64,000 bases of DNA. Source: Boesenbergia rotunda. Its lineage: Eukaryota > Streptophyta > Magnoliopsida > Zingiberales > Zingiberaceae. A model generated the notes under the pieces. The model was not told where the DNA came from and made no database searches. It saw nothing but the letters and a program-made list of their open reading frames with translations. The stretch is from assembly GCA_024364735.1 (NCBI GenBank), contig JAGFNQ010005184.1, positions 124,001 to 188,000 on the forward strand, read 5' to 3'. Numbering within the stretch: position 1 is the first letter of the stretch; every line of letters begins with the position of its first letter. A program made the position numbers and the translations under genes. Shown piece after piece: positions 9,740-22,400 of the stretch.

Positions 9740-11830
9740 ATGTGGGAAATCTCGCCTGATCGAGAGCCGAGGATGAGTGACTCCAATCGGGTGACCGTTA
9801 CTCTCTCACAAGAAGACTTGGAGCTGCTGATAGAAGCTAAGGCCAGGAAATTGGCAGAGGCCCAGCAAGCAGCCGCCCAACCCACTCGGGTGGGCCCAGC
9901 CGAGCACACTGCTCGCGTGAGCACTGGGGGAGGGGTTCGACAGGAGGGCAGTCCTCATTTCCACCGGGCGCTGTTTGGCCCGGCTGAGGGAGCAGGACAA
10001 TCAGACCCTCATGAAGCTACATCCAGCCGTACCAGAGCTAGTAGAGGTAAGACCCCCCTTGTGCCGACCTCGGCGGAGCGCACAGGATTTCCCTTTTCCA
10101 GCCAGATCTTGCAGGAACCCTTACCCAAGCATTTCAGACCCCTGTCCATCGCTGAATACGGGGGAGATACGAATCCCGAAGAGCATTTAATGAAGTTCGA
10201 GAATGCTTCAATGTTGCATCAATATTCCGACGGAGTAAAGTGCCGAGCCTTCCTGACCACTCTGTCCGGGCCGGCCCAACGATGGTTCGACAGACTGCCG
10301 GAGGGATCTGTAAGAGAATTTTCTGACTTTAAAAGATTGTTCCTCCAGCATTTCGCGAGCAGCAAGAGACACCACAAAATCAGCCTCAATCTTTTTACCC
10401 TGAAGCAGGGCTCCAAGGAGCCCCTCAAAGCATACATCAAAAGGTTTAATCAAGTCGTATTGGATGTACCCACTGCCACGTCTGAGGTGCTAGTCAGTGC
10501 TTTCGCACAGGGCTTACAGGAGGGCGAGTTCTTCAGATCCTTGATCCGAAAACCTCCGAAGGACTTCGAAAGTCTCCTAGGCAAAGTCAGCAAATACGTG
10601 GATGTAGAAGAGGCTCAAGCCGCCAGGCGACCAGAGGTCAGACCGGTGCCCGAGGTCCCCCAGCATCATCAGAGGAGTGCGCCTCTCGGAGGACCTCTCA
10701 GAAGTCCCAGAGCTATGGGACACCGACAAGGAACCGAAAGGGGAATAGTTCAGCAAGTGGCTCAGGGTTGCCTCCCTTCCAGGTGGCAACCCTACTGCTC
10801 TTTTCACAACAGCCACACCCACGACCTTCAGGACTGCTGGCAGGCCGGAAGAGGTCGGGGTCGTGCCGGACGGGGCAGTCCGAGAGGAGCCCAACAGGGA
10901 GGCAGCCGAGGTCGAGGGAGAACAGCGCAAAACCAGTCAAAGGTCAATGCTCGATCAACCACCCCCACAGCCAGACAACTGTTCCCGACCCCCACCTCTC
11001 CGGGGAGCGGCAATGTTAATGAGGAACAGGCCAACCAGCAGAATGCAGTACACGGGGCCATTCACGTGATTTCCGGTGGCCCCACCTATGGAGATTCCAA
11101 CCGAGCTCGGAAGTCGCAAGTTAGGCGACTCGATATCTACCAAGTGGGTTGCAGCTCTGCCCAAGCTCAGGGACCGCAGATCAGTTTCGGCCCTTCAGAT
11201 TTACAAGGAATAGAAGTACCTCATGACGATGCCCTGGTCATCACCGCAATCATAGCTAATTACCAGATTCATAGAACCATTGTGGACACGGGAAGTTCGG
11301 TAAACATCTTGTACTTGAAAGCTTTTGAACAATTGAAGATTGAAACTTCTGAGCTCCAGCCCGTGGCCACACCTCTGTTTGGGTTCACGGGAAATGAAGT
11401 CCAGCCGCTGGGCCAAATCAAATTGGCCATCTCACTCGGTGAGGAACCTTTGAGAAGGACTCGGTGGTCTACCTTCCAGGTGGTGGATGCCCCCTCGGCC
11501 TATAACGCCATCCTGGGCCAACCGGCAATGAACGAGTTCCGAGCAGTGGTGTCCACTTTCTACTTGAAGGTCAAGTTTCCAGTAGGCGATCAAGTCGGGG
11601 AGGCCAGAGGGGATCAAAAGGTAGCCCGTCGGTGTTACGTTGACGATGTTCGGGTGGAGGTAAATAAGACCTTCCGAGCACCACCGGCCAGCTGTAACAT
11701 GGTGCAGTCCTCTCAGCCTTCCCCCTGGGCTGAGCTGGTAGAAGAAAAAGAGGAGATCCAGCTAGTGCCTAACCGAGAAGAGACCAAAGTGAGAATAGCT
11801 CCGGAGCTGCCATCCGACCTTCGGCAATAA
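9740..11830 (+). pseudogene. Gag-protease ORF of the Tat-type element
   Basis: The retrotransposon gag capsid region lies at about residues 130-290 (it includes YGGDTNPEEHL and GPAQRWFDRLP). An Arg/Gly/Gln-rich linker follows, then an aspartic protease with the active-site triplet in IVDTGSSVNILY (about residue 513). Gag builds the particle; the protease cuts the polyprotein. In this lineage gag, protease and pol are usually one frame. Here a TAA at 11828-11830 replaces a Gln codon, and a one-base loss about 30 bases later separates it from pol. I begin at 9740, the first start after the priming site; the true start may be the ATG at 9773. Confidence 0.85.
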
Positions 11831-11838
11831 CTGATAGA

Positions 11839-14496
11839 ATGTCTGACTCAGAATCAAGATGTTTCGCCTGGTCTCAGCTAGATCTGAAAGGGGTCAGGCC
11901 CGAGGTCATGGAGCACAAGTTGCATGTCTACCCGGACGCCCGACCTGTGAAGCAAAGAAAGAGAGACTTCAGCCCCGAGCAGAACAAGATTATTCAAGCT
12001 GAGGTGGAGAGGTTGTTGACAGCTGGACACATACGAGAGGTGCAATTCCCAGCCTGGCTAGCCAACGTGGTGTTGGTCTCCAAGCCGGGTGGCAAGTGGA
12101 GGGTCTGTATTGATTTCAGGGATCTCAACAAAGCCTGTCCCAAGGACTGCTACCCTCTCCCTCGGATAGACCAGATGGTGGACTCTACCGCGGGGAGTGA
12201 GCTCATCTGTATGTTGGACGCCTATCAGGGATACCACCAAGTACCCTTGTCTCGGGATGACCAAGAGAAGGTCAGTTTTGTCATGGCGGAGGGTACTTAT
12301 TGCTACACTGTTATGCCCTTCGGACTCAAGAATGCCGGGGCCACTTATCAAAGGCTGATGAATAAAGTTTTTAAGGAGCAGCTCGGGAGAAACGTGGAAG
12401 TATACGTAGACGACATTCTCATCAAGTCCTCCCGAACTGCCGACCTCATAGCAGATGTGCGGGAAACCTGCTGCACCCTTCGAAGGTATGACCTCAAACT
12501 CAATCCTGCAAAATGTTTGTTCGGAGCCAAAAGTGGGAGATTCTTGGGCTACATCTTGACCGAGCGGGGAATAGAAGCCAATCCGGGTAAAGTGAAAGCT
12601 CTGCTGGACATGCCACCGCCCAAGAACCTAAGGGAAGTTCAGCGCCTGACCGGGAGGATCACGGCCTTATCCCGATTCATCTCCCGGTCGGCTGACAGAA
12701 GTCTGCCGTTCTTCAAGATCCTGCGCAAGGCCTCCAAGTTCCAGTGGGATGCCGAGTGCGACCGAGCTTTTGAAGAATTGAATGCTTACTTGGTCAGTCT
12801 GCCAGTGCTAGCCAAACCGAATGAAGGAGAACCTTTGTACGTTTATTTATCTGCTGCTGAAGGAGCGGTGAGCGCAGTGCTTGTAACCCAGAAGGGGGCC
12901 GAGCAACAACCGGTCTACTTCTTTGGGCATCTGCTTAAAGAAACCGAGTGTAGATACACTACACTCGAGAAGTTAGCCTATGTACTTGTGTTGATGGCTA
13001 AGCGATTGCGACCGTACTTTTTGGCTCATCCTATTCGGGTGTTGACCAACAGCACACTCAGGAAGGTACTGATCAACCCAGAGATCTCAGGTCGGATGGT
13101 CAAGTGGACCACTGAGCTGAGTGAATACGATATTCAGTATCAACCCAGGACTGCCATTAAGGCTCAGGCGTTGACTGATTTCCTCAGTGAACTTCATACA
13201 GAGGAAGAGGAGGAGGTCTGGAAGATATATGTGGATGGGTCAGCTACTCGGGCAGGGAGTGGTGTAGGGGTCTTGTTGATGTCCCCTAAAGGAGATCCCA
13301 TCCATCTGACCGTGCGCCTAGAATACCAGGCTACCAATAACCAAGTGGAATACGAAGCCCTCTTGGCAGGTCTGCAAGCGGCCAAACAGGTCGGGGCCGT
13401 CCGGGTCATCCTATATTCTGATTCTCAATTTGTGACTCAACAGCTAGCCGGGCGGTTTGAAGTGAATGATGAGAAGCTACAGGCTTATGTAGAGGCATAC
13501 CGACAGCTACAGATAGAATTTCAAGAAGTTCAGATTATGCAGATCCCCCGAGGGGACAATGCCAAGGCGGATGAGTTAGCTAGGCTGGCCAGCTCTGTCC
13601 GTCCGTGGGTCTTCCCCAAGCCTTCACCTCAAGTCATGCTGGTGGCTCAGGTTGAAAGGGAAGCGGAAATGGAGATAGAGGGAGACTGGAGAGCTCCCTT
13701 CATCGCCTATCTGAAAGAAGGAACTCTTCCGGACAGTCCCGGTCAGGCCCGGATACTGAAGATAAGGGCGGCCCGGTTCACTCTGATAGGGGATGCATTA
13801 TACAAGCGGGCTTTTTCTCAACCACTACTCAGATGTCTCGGAAAAGAAGATGCGGACTATGTGCTCAGAGAAGTGCATTTGGGATGTTGCGGAAACCATT
13901 CAGGAGGTCAGTCCATGGCTCGGAAGGTCCTGCTGGCCGACTACTTTTGGCCAACCCTTCAGAAAGATGTAGAGAAATTAGCCCTTTCCTGCCTTTCTTG
14001 TCAAAAGCACCAGAATCTATCGCACCGACCAGTCGAGATGCTGAGAGCTTCCACTGTATCCTGTCCCTTTGACCAGTGGGGCATGGATATAGTGGGACCA
14101 TTTCCTAGGGCAGCAGGTCAGAAGAAATTCTTGCTAGTGGCAGTGGACTACTTCTCCAAATGGATTGAGGCAGAGGCCTTGGCCCGGATTACCGAACAAG
14201 CGGTGAAGAAGTTCCTTTGGCAAAACATTCTCTGCAGATATGACATACCTCACAAGCTGGTGTCAGACAACGGTCGGCAGTTTCAAGGTCGGGTGATCCG
14301 AGAGTGGTGCAAGGAGTTCGGGATCAAGAAAGCTTTCACTTCAGTGGCATATCCCCAAAGCAATGGTCAGGCGGAGGTAGCTAATAGAGAAATTTTGAAA
14401 GGGCTCAGAGCCAAGCTGGACCAGGTCGGGGGGTCTTGGATGGATGAGCTGCCCGGTGTCCTATGGGCTCTCCGGACCACCCCCAAGGATGGGTGA
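11839..14496 (+). pseudogene. Pol of the Tat-type element: RT, two RNase H domains, integrase (cut short)
   Basis: Reverse transcriptase has its catalytic YVDD at 12403-12414. The first RNase H (near YLSAAEGAVSAVL) lacks the usual first Asp. A second, plant-type RNase H follows with all its acidic residues (VDGSATRAGSG, NNQVEYEALLAGL, LYSDSQFV, NAKADELARLA). Loss in the first copy with gain of a second is known for Tat/Ogre elements. Integrase has the HHCC finger (HLGCCGNH, CLSCQKH) and the DDE core (WGMDIVGP, LVSDNGRQF, SNGQAEVANREI). The frame ends artificially at 14496, where the nested LTR begins; the rest of the integrase is at 25662-26098. True homology begins near 11860; the first residues are out-of-frame sequence. 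Confidence 0.92.
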
Positions 14497-17346
14497 TAAG
14501 CACCATTTTATTGATTATTTTAATTGCTAAAATCCATGTTTGACCCATGTTTTTTATTGCTTAATTATGGTTTTACCCTAGGTTTTGGAACTTTATCTTA
14601 TTTTGGACTTAATTGCAAAATTACACAGTTTTTGGATTATTTGGCCACTAATTTTCTGATATATTTTTGTAGGCATGAAAGGATCCTGGACCTAGAGCAT
14701 ACTGGGTCAAACCTGAGTCGGATGTGAACCGGATCGAATTATCAAGCCTACGATTAATCCGGGTCGTCCGATTCAAGAGCGGCTAGATCTGAGCCATCCG
14801 GGACGATCTGAAGCAATCCGAGCTAGGGTTAGGGTTGATCAAGCTCTATGATCAAGATCTGAAGGTTTCATTCCAATCAGAGCTCAATCAACCGTTGGAT
14901 CAAGCAAGGAGGGCTCTAGAGCGTCCATTCACAGATAGAGTTGATCTGGACCATCCGTTGCACATCTGGAGGATCCGAGCTACCACAAGGCAGATCCTGA
15001 CCCCAGATCATCATCATAAAAGTTTGGCTCCAATCAGATGAAGATCAGCCGTTGGATCTCCTCAAATCAATCTGGACCGTCCGTGCTTAACTATTTAATC
15101 AAATTTCTGCGCACCTTTCTCCTCGTCGCGTCTCCGCCGCTACAGTCGTCTTCTTCGTTTCTTCTTTAGTTCTAGCTTAATTCTTCAATCCAAGGGGCGC
15201 GACCACCTCCGTTCTTCATCAGATCAAAGTCGAGGTCATTAGGGAGAGTAGTTGGTGGAGTTTTCAGCTCGGAATTGGGCAAGAGCAGAGGTGTTTGAGG
15301 GTTTCGGCAGCTCTGCATTTGAAGGATTCGATTTCGGTTTTGTTAGATTGTACATCAGTCCAAGCCATCTGGAGGGGTTCTCGGACAAGCTTGGATCATT
15401 CCCGCACCTTCGTTTCAATCAGACAAGGCCAAATTGAAGATTCGGATGGGTTTCCTTCTTGAACAGTTTTGAGCTAAATGCAGCCACTCGATTCAGTTCC
15501 TTAGTGAATTGCTGAGCCTAGGGGTTCGAAGCCAGCCCTTGCGTGACGAACAAGGAGACTTTGAGCTAATGGAGTGATTGGGGTTTAGATTTCTTAGTCA
15601 ATTTTCTTTGTTTTAGCTGTAATTTTATTACTGCCACTTCATTTCTGAAATTTCTGAATTAGTTGCTGTAATTTACTTGTATGGACCGTTTCTTTCTCAA
15701 TTTGAGGCTCCACCTTGAGTGACAGCAAGGATTCGAAGCTGAGATGAGAGATTGAGGCTTTGTTTAGTTAAATTTCATTGCAATTAGCTGTAATTTCGAA
15801 TTCTGTCAATTCTGTCCTGTTTTTCATATCAGCAACTTAGTTTCGATTTCTGAATTGTTTTAGCTCTAATTAGGACTTCAATTTGCAAGTAGTTAGCTAG
15901 TGAACTTGTTTAGTGGATAATTGAGTTTAATCTCAGTTTATTTCAGTTAATGTCTTGCGTGCCAACTCCATAGCAGCGTGCCAGATTCAATTCTGCAGTT
16001 TACTTGAGCTGCAGTTTCTGAATTCGTATCAAGTAATCTTAGGTTTTCTTCAGTTTTCCTGCACTCTTGATTAGTGACTTAAGTTGAGTTGCAATTGTAG
16101 CTTTAGTCCTCAAATCTGTAAGTGCAGCCTTGTGTTCGATTGTTCAAGCATTGCATTTGTCCTCACTGCATTCATGTCAGTTTTCTTGTCTCTGCACTTC
16201 TATTTCTGCAAATTCGTTTCAGCTTGCATCTGTTGTCTTCGCATCAAATTCATGACATTGAAACTCTGCATTTAACTCTTGTTTACCTGCGCAATCAATT
16301 CTGCATCAAGATCTCATTACTGCTGCATTCTGCATCCATTTCAGAAATTCTGCCATTCATTCCTGCACAGCAGTTAATTTGGAAATCTCGTTTCTGATTT
16401 CACTTGCTTAGGAATTTTGCAGTCAATTGGTTTGTCTTACATCAGTTGCTTGAGATCAGTGTAGATCTGTTTTTGTATCAAGCAACAATTTAACACTGAA
16501 GCTTGTCATTTCTGAAATTGTAGCAGTTTTCTTTTTGCGTATCAACTTGCAAATGAATTCAGTCATTCCTGAACTGTAAACGCCATTCTTGCCCTTGAGT
16601 TTAATTCAGAAATCTTGCCTTGCATTCAATTTAATTCCTGAAATGTTTACATTTTATTTCTGCATTTCTGCCATTCTTTTCTGCATTGAATGTTGCTGAA
16701 TTTTTGTCCTTTGTTCTGCATTTTTGTTTCCGAATCTGAACTCCTTCTGCATCAGTAGTTGAGTTTCAGCATACCAGCAGTGTTTGCTTGCGTGCCCAAG
16801 TGGATGAATTTCTGCAGTTGGGATCAATGAAGATTTGGCACATAATTTGTCTGGATTTATTTGCCACAGCTTGTATCAAGTAGGGATTTGGCATAGGTTT
16901 GATATTGGGCGGTTCTTAGATAGTCTAGCTGTATTTGATTTGGAAGTGCTATCAGATTTGTTTTACAATTTCAGATTTGTTTACAACTTTGGCTGAGTTA
17001 CATTTGGTCATCAAGTTTCATTAGTTGAGTTCCTTAGGGGGCATTTACTTGGTTTAGCTCATTTAGTTGAGTTCATTTATTTTCTTTGTGTTTTCATTTC
17101 CAAACTGCAACCCAAAAATCCAGATTTAATTTGAAACCCGAAATTCGTAAACGACACCTAAATACAAGCGCGAATCGAACAAAGACAACTAGTCCCCGAG
17201 AAAAATACGACCTGTGGCCCCTATATTACATTTTCATTCTTTTGAGTTGTAAAAGGGTTTCCAGCATTTCATTTATTTATAAATATTTAAATTTGATGAG
17301 CCCATACATTTCGTGACAACTTTAACATAGTAATTCGGGCCCGTCA
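14494..17346 (+). repeat. 5' LTR of the nested element
   Basis: 2,853 bp. The first 700 bases contain repeated CCGTTGGATC and GATCTGGACC(A/G)TCCG motifs and AGGGTTAGGGTTG at 14825. The remainder is T-rich with many TTCTGCAT, TTTCTGAA and TTTCAG words. Small open frames in it occur identically in both LTRs and show no family features. Confidence 0.93.
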
Positions 17347-17509
17347 AATTTTTGGCGCCGTTGCCGGGGAAGCAACTAGTTGAATTGTTAGATTTTTGCT
17401 TGTATACTTTTTGACATATCATTGGGTTCTATTTTATTGTGCTTATTCTTTTGTATACGGTTACTGCCATTTTTTCTTGTCTGTTTTGTGACAGGGGTGC
17501 AAGTTAAAA

Positions 17510-19495
17510 ATGTTTTCATCCACTTATCAGCAGCCGTGTCCACGGTTTCAGCAGAACCAACCATTCAATCAACCATTACAGCAATTTCAACCGCTACAGC
17601 AAGAATTCCAACAACCCTATTCTAATTTCCAGCAACCAAATCAATTTTTTCAGCCACAATGTCAACAATTTCAACAAGATTTTCAACCAAATCAGAATTT
17701 TCAGAACGGGCAGCCGCCATTCCAGAGTTTTCAGCCCCAGTTTGAGCAACCATTTCAACAATTTCAGCAATCACAAAATTTCCAGCAGCCTTTTGAAAGT
17801 TTTCAGCCCCAAAATAATCAATTTCAGTTTCAACCTCAGCCATGGCAGCAAGAATTTCAACCTATACAGAATTTTCAACAACCGTTTCAATATTCACAGC
17901 CATGCGATCCAAATTTTCAGCAAAATCAACCAAATTTCCAGCCCACTCAATTTCAGTGTTCACCACCACAATTTCAACCTCAGATTCAAGATTTCCAGGG
18001 CTACCATTCTCAGCAAGTTCAACCATCCTTTCAACCACAATTTCAACATTTTCAGCGAGATTTCCAGTTTCAAGGACAGAATTTTCAGCAAGACACTCAA
18101 AATTTTCAGCCCCTCCCATTTCAGCAGTTTAATCAAGGAGGCTTTGAGGATCCTGATTGGGATGAGGCTCAACAACAAAGGATGATGGAGATGTGGCAAC
18201 AAGTTCAACAATTACAGCAGAAAAATTTCCAACAAGTCCTACAACAACAGCAAATTTTACAACAACAACGGCAAGACATCGAACAACGCCTTGCACAATT
18301 AGTTGATCAATGGAATCAAATACAAGCTCAAAGATTAGAACAATCAGATGATTCTATAGGTGTAGGGAATTGCACAGAGCCCCAGGAACCACCTATATTG
18401 ATTGATGCATCAGAAAATTCAGAGGATAGGATTGAGAGTGTAGGGGATTGCACAAAGCCCCAAGAATCACCCATTCCTATTTCACAGGACCATTCTCATC
18501 TTTTATTTTGTGATTATAGTATTATTGAAGGTCCTAATTTTTCTAATTTGGTTGATACAGGAATGGTTGAGGAAACATGCATGGGAGATGATTCCATAGG
18601 TGCAGGGGATTGCACTAAGCCCCAGGGACCACCACAATTACCAGAAAGTGTAGGGACTTGCTTGGTGGAAGCAAGCACCCAAGGATCACCAGTTGATTGT
18701 CCACCAGAGCCTGAGGCTGAAGAGGAGCATGAACTTGACCAGGAGGAGGCCACAGTTACATCCACTTTTGTAGAACCTCCAGGTATTTTTCAGCATGATC
18801 AGGTAAATACTCCCCCAAATTTTTCTGAAAATTGCATAGAGATACCTCAAACTGATCTTATTGTTTGTGATATACTTAGGGATACATCTCTTGTAGAAAA
18901 TAATTGTGAAAAATCCCTAGAGGTACCTAGTGTAGAAATTGTTGAAAATGAAGCATGTGGTGTTACATTAGATGCAAATGCTGAGTGTGAAAATTTTTTA
19001 GGGGTGCCTAGACTTGATGTTGATTTTTGTGATGAATCTCTTGACATATCTTATGTTGAAAATAATTTTGAAAAATTCTTTGAGGCACCTGAGATTGATT
19101 TCATAGGCTGTGATACTTTGCTTTATCCATCTGAGTTGAAAAATAATTGTGAAATTTTTATTGAAGTGCCAAAGATTGATTTTATTATTTGTGATAAATT
19201 TCAGGATGCATTTTTTGAGGAAAATAACTGTGAAAAATTTATGGAGACACCAAGCATTGATTTAATTGGACATGATGCAGATTTGGATTCAATTCATGCA
19301 GAAACTGACATTATTTTATTTCTTTCTGACCCTGCACGCTTGAGAGAGGTATTACATTGTTTTGCAGGGTCCAGAAGACTTCAGGAGTGGGTACTCCAAC
19401 TGAACAGACTCCAGCCTCCTGGAAGGACTTCTGAAGGGCATCAAGAAGGAGGAGATGATCTGACTTTAATTAAAAGCACTCCATCCCTTGAATGA
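17510..19495 (+). CDS. Phe/Gln/Pro-rich repeat protein of the nested element, unknown function
   Basis: 661 codons, uninterrupted, starting 164 bases after the 5' LTR. Residues 1-225 are a low-complexity chain of FQQ, FQP and FQS words. Residues about 222-292 (MMEMWQQVQQLQQKNFQQ onward) should form a coiled coil. Residues about 280-390 carry several copies of a short motif like S(I/V)GxGxCTxPQxxP. Residues about 440-600 are acidic and contain five divergent copies of a roughly 27-residue unit, ENNCEKFxExPxIDFIxCD. The end (LSDPARLREVLHCFAGSRRL, then QEW) is more ordinary. I recognise no capsid, zinc knuckle or enzyme. A self-associating, gag-like packaging protein is one guess. Its intactness in a very young element suggests it is expressed and selected. 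Confidence 0.7.
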   Translation: MFSSTYQQPCPRFQQNQPFNQPLQQFQPLQQEFQQPYSNFQQPNQFFQPQCQQFQQDFQPNQNFQNGQPPFQSFQPQFEQPFQQFQQSQNFQQPFESFQPQNNQFQFQPQPWQQEFQPIQNFQQPFQYSQPCDPNFQQNQPNFQPTQFQCSPPQFQPQIQDFQGYHSQQVQPSFQPQFQHFQRDFQFQGQNFQQDTQNFQPLPFQQFNQGGFEDPDWDEAQQQRMMEMWQQVQQLQQKNFQQVLQQQQILQQQRQDIEQRLAQLVDQWNQIQAQRLEQSDDSIGVGNCTEPQEPPILIDASENSEDRIESVGDCTKPQESPIPISQDHSHLLFCDYSIIEGPNFSNLVDTGMVEETCMGDDSIGAGDCTKPQGPPQLPESVGTCLVEASTQGSPVDCPPEPEAEEEHELDQEEATVTSTFVEPPGIFQHDQVNTPPNFSENCIEIPQTDLIVCDILRDTSLVENNCEKSLEVPSVEIVENEACGVTLDANAECENFLGVPRLDVDFCDESLDISYVENNFEKFFEAPEIDFIGCDTLLYPSELKNNCEIFIEVPKIDFIICDKFQDAFFEENNCEKFMETPSIDLIGHDADLDSIHAETDIILFLSDPARLREVLHCFAGSRRLQEWVLQLNRLQPPGRTSEGHQEGGDDLTLIKSTPSLE

Positions 19496-22400
19496 CTCTT
19501 GAACCTGAATCGCCTTCGGCCACCGGAGCATAATTCTGCAAAGTTTAAGTGTGGGGGAGTCTTAATTCTCCCAGCCACCCAGATACCTCCACTACCAAGA
19601 TGGAGGCTTCTTCTGGATCGACTCCGTCCACCTGAAAAAAAAAAGGGGAGATTGTTCTTCTTGCATATTTCTTTTACTGTTATGACTTCTCAAATTTTCT
19701 TTTAAGTTGAGTCCTTGCTAATAAATGCATGAGTAGAGTAGAATGCATAGGAGTCATTGTAAATACCTTGTTATTCCTTTTGTCATTTTCCCTGCATGCC
19801 TAAGAATAAATGTATCCCTTAGGTTTTCTCCATAGCATTTTAGAGTCTTTTAGAAAATAAATTAAATTTGGTTGTCAAGACTTAGAATTTGAGTTCATGG
19901 ATGAAATCTTGGATGCTTGAGTACGATTTTGGCTTTAGACGCTTAATTGAGGATTTGAGATGGATTATTTTTTTTTACCTAGTGAGATTAGCCTTATTTT
20001 GTGATACACATATGTTATTGTATTCTAGAACTTGCTTATATTCTTTCAAAATCATATTTCAATGGATGGATCACATCTATAGGGACTAATCATTTTATTC
20101 ACCTCTCCACGTCAATTTGCTTATTCTATTCTAGTTGTCTTTCCTTATTGCTAATCTTGACCCTCATTTTTCTATGAATTTGTTTGCTTGGGATGTTTTC
20201 TTGATGCTATTTTGCCCGAGACGGACAAAGAATTAAGTGTGGGGGAGTGATTAGTGATTTGGAATCAATTTGTATCAAAAGAGGCAATTCATGTCAACGA
20301 AAAAAAAAAATTCTGCATATTCATGTGCCAAATTGAGTGAGTTTGGTGCCAAGAATGAGCAAGAGAGATGGAAGCAATTGGAGAGCTAGTTTCCTTATCA
20401 TGTTTTGAGGATTCAAGTGGCAAGCAATGGAAAAATCTGAAAATTTCTGTGTCTTGCCAAAAAGGAAAAAATTCTGTGATCATTTCGAAAGAAGGAAGAA
20501 GAGTCTGAGCAAAACTTAGTGTATCGACTTGAAGACAATTGTGCCATGGCCGAAGTCCAAACTGTTGAACGCAAGATTTCAAGTGAAGGAAATTTCTGTG
20601 AACTTGATGAAGAAGAAATGTTTTGCCAAAGAAAAACTCTGTAATTGCCAACGATGAATTGCAAGGTACAACCATTCGAAATTCTGAAAAGCAGAAGGGC
20701 TGTAAACATGGCTGAACTATGGACGAATTCTTGATGGAGCTGTTGTCAATTCCTGCATTAGAAGCTGAGAAAACAGTTGGGAAAAGAAAAGGAAGCAGTG
20801 TAGGGGGCAAACAAATCAAAAATTCTCAAGTGGAGCACTCAATTCTCCACTATTATATAATGTGAGGGCTGTGAAGGAGCAAGGAGTTGCAAGGATGAAG
20901 AACTGAACTATTCTAGAATCTGAAAAAGAAGCTGTGGAGCTAGAATCTGAAGTAGGAAAATGCAGAAAAGGAATTTTTAAGAACAAGTGCAGAAATCTGT
21001 ACCAAAAATGAAAAGGAAGAATTGATTAGGAGCATGTTTCGGCCAAAAGAAATGTAGCTGTGTAAATCTGAGATTAATGCAGAATTTGGTGCCATGTGAA
21101 TGGAGTTAGGTACCAAGAATGGGCAAAGGAGATGAAAAATCTGATCCAATGAAGAAAAAAATTTTTGTGCCAAAAACAGTTTGTGCAAGTGCTGGAATCT
21201 TGGAGCAGATTTCTGAAAATCTATGCATTACTGAGGTTGGAACCAAAGTTACTGATCTGATATGGAATGTGGCCGAAACAAAGAACTGCAGCAGAAACAA
21301 GCTGGAAAAATCAGAAACAAATTGCAGAAAAGTTGAAGATGGAGGCTGAATTGAAGCTTTTTGTGCAGAAATTTGTTGTGCAGGGAAATCCGAATTATGG
21401 GTGTTGGAATCAGTGATGCAGTGCCAATTAAGTGGAGCAGTTTTGAAGAAGAATTCTTCAATGAGAAGCAAAATGGCACACAAGCAAAAGCAAATTTGTG
21501 CCATAGAAAAAAAAAAAAAGAGAAAAAATCAGTAAAGGCTTGGGACTTTGCAGCTGTACCTTGCATTGAAAACCAGGAAACTTTGTATTAATATTGAATT
21601 GCAGCTGTACCTTGCATTTAGCTACTTTGAAGACTGACCAAATCCGAAACATGGAAGTAAAAATGTGCCAAAACAGGGAAGAAAAAAATTCTGGGCAGTG
21701 CAGGAATTGATTTGAAACCAATGTGGCTGCTGCAAGGTTTGCTAACAATTGAAGAAATCTGATTGTATTTGCTGCTGCCGAGTGGTGCCTCTGGGAGCTA
21801 CTGAGTGATACAAGTCAAGTGCGAATGGAAGCTGAATTAAATGATGAAATCTTATGCAAGAAAAATTCAAAACAAATGCAGCTGTGGGCAGAATTTTCAA
21901 GTGAAACCATTCAAATTCTCCACTACACCATTTGATGCTCACTGATGTTAATTGTTTGAGAAATCAGAGAATGAAAGGAATCTGCCGTGAGCTCATTGTA
22001 AGACCTTAGAGCAGAAAAGGAAAGGAAGAAAAACAGTTTGAATAAACAAGAAAAACAAGGAAACAAGTGGCATCCAACTTGAGTTTTAGCACCATAAATT
22101 AGTGAAGATTTTTCTCATCCAAATCCAAGCTTTGCATCATTACATATTTGACCGAATTACAGAGAAAGGGAAAGAGGAAAAATCAGGGATGGAAGATGGA
22201 GAAAGAAACTTGGCACGCAAGGTGGAAGTTGGCACATTGAGATTAAAAGAGTTTTATTCATCTAAGTCGAAGTAATTGTTCAAGATTAACTTCACCACAT
22301 TTTTGATATCACTAGGGGACTGATAAGAGAGCAAAGTTCATTGGAAATATTCCCAAGCACTCAAGTCTTCCACTTTATCAACTTTTTCCATTTCCTTGGT

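Noticed and set aside
14524..17316. Small ORFs in the nested LTR (and identical ones at 22838-25631)
   Set aside because: They are duplicates by virtue of lying in the LTRs and show no protein features.
20289..21942. Several minus-strand frames rich in Phe, Leu and Ser
   Set aside because: The region is A/G-rich on the plus strand, which opens minus-strand frames; no motif, and the frames overlap each other.
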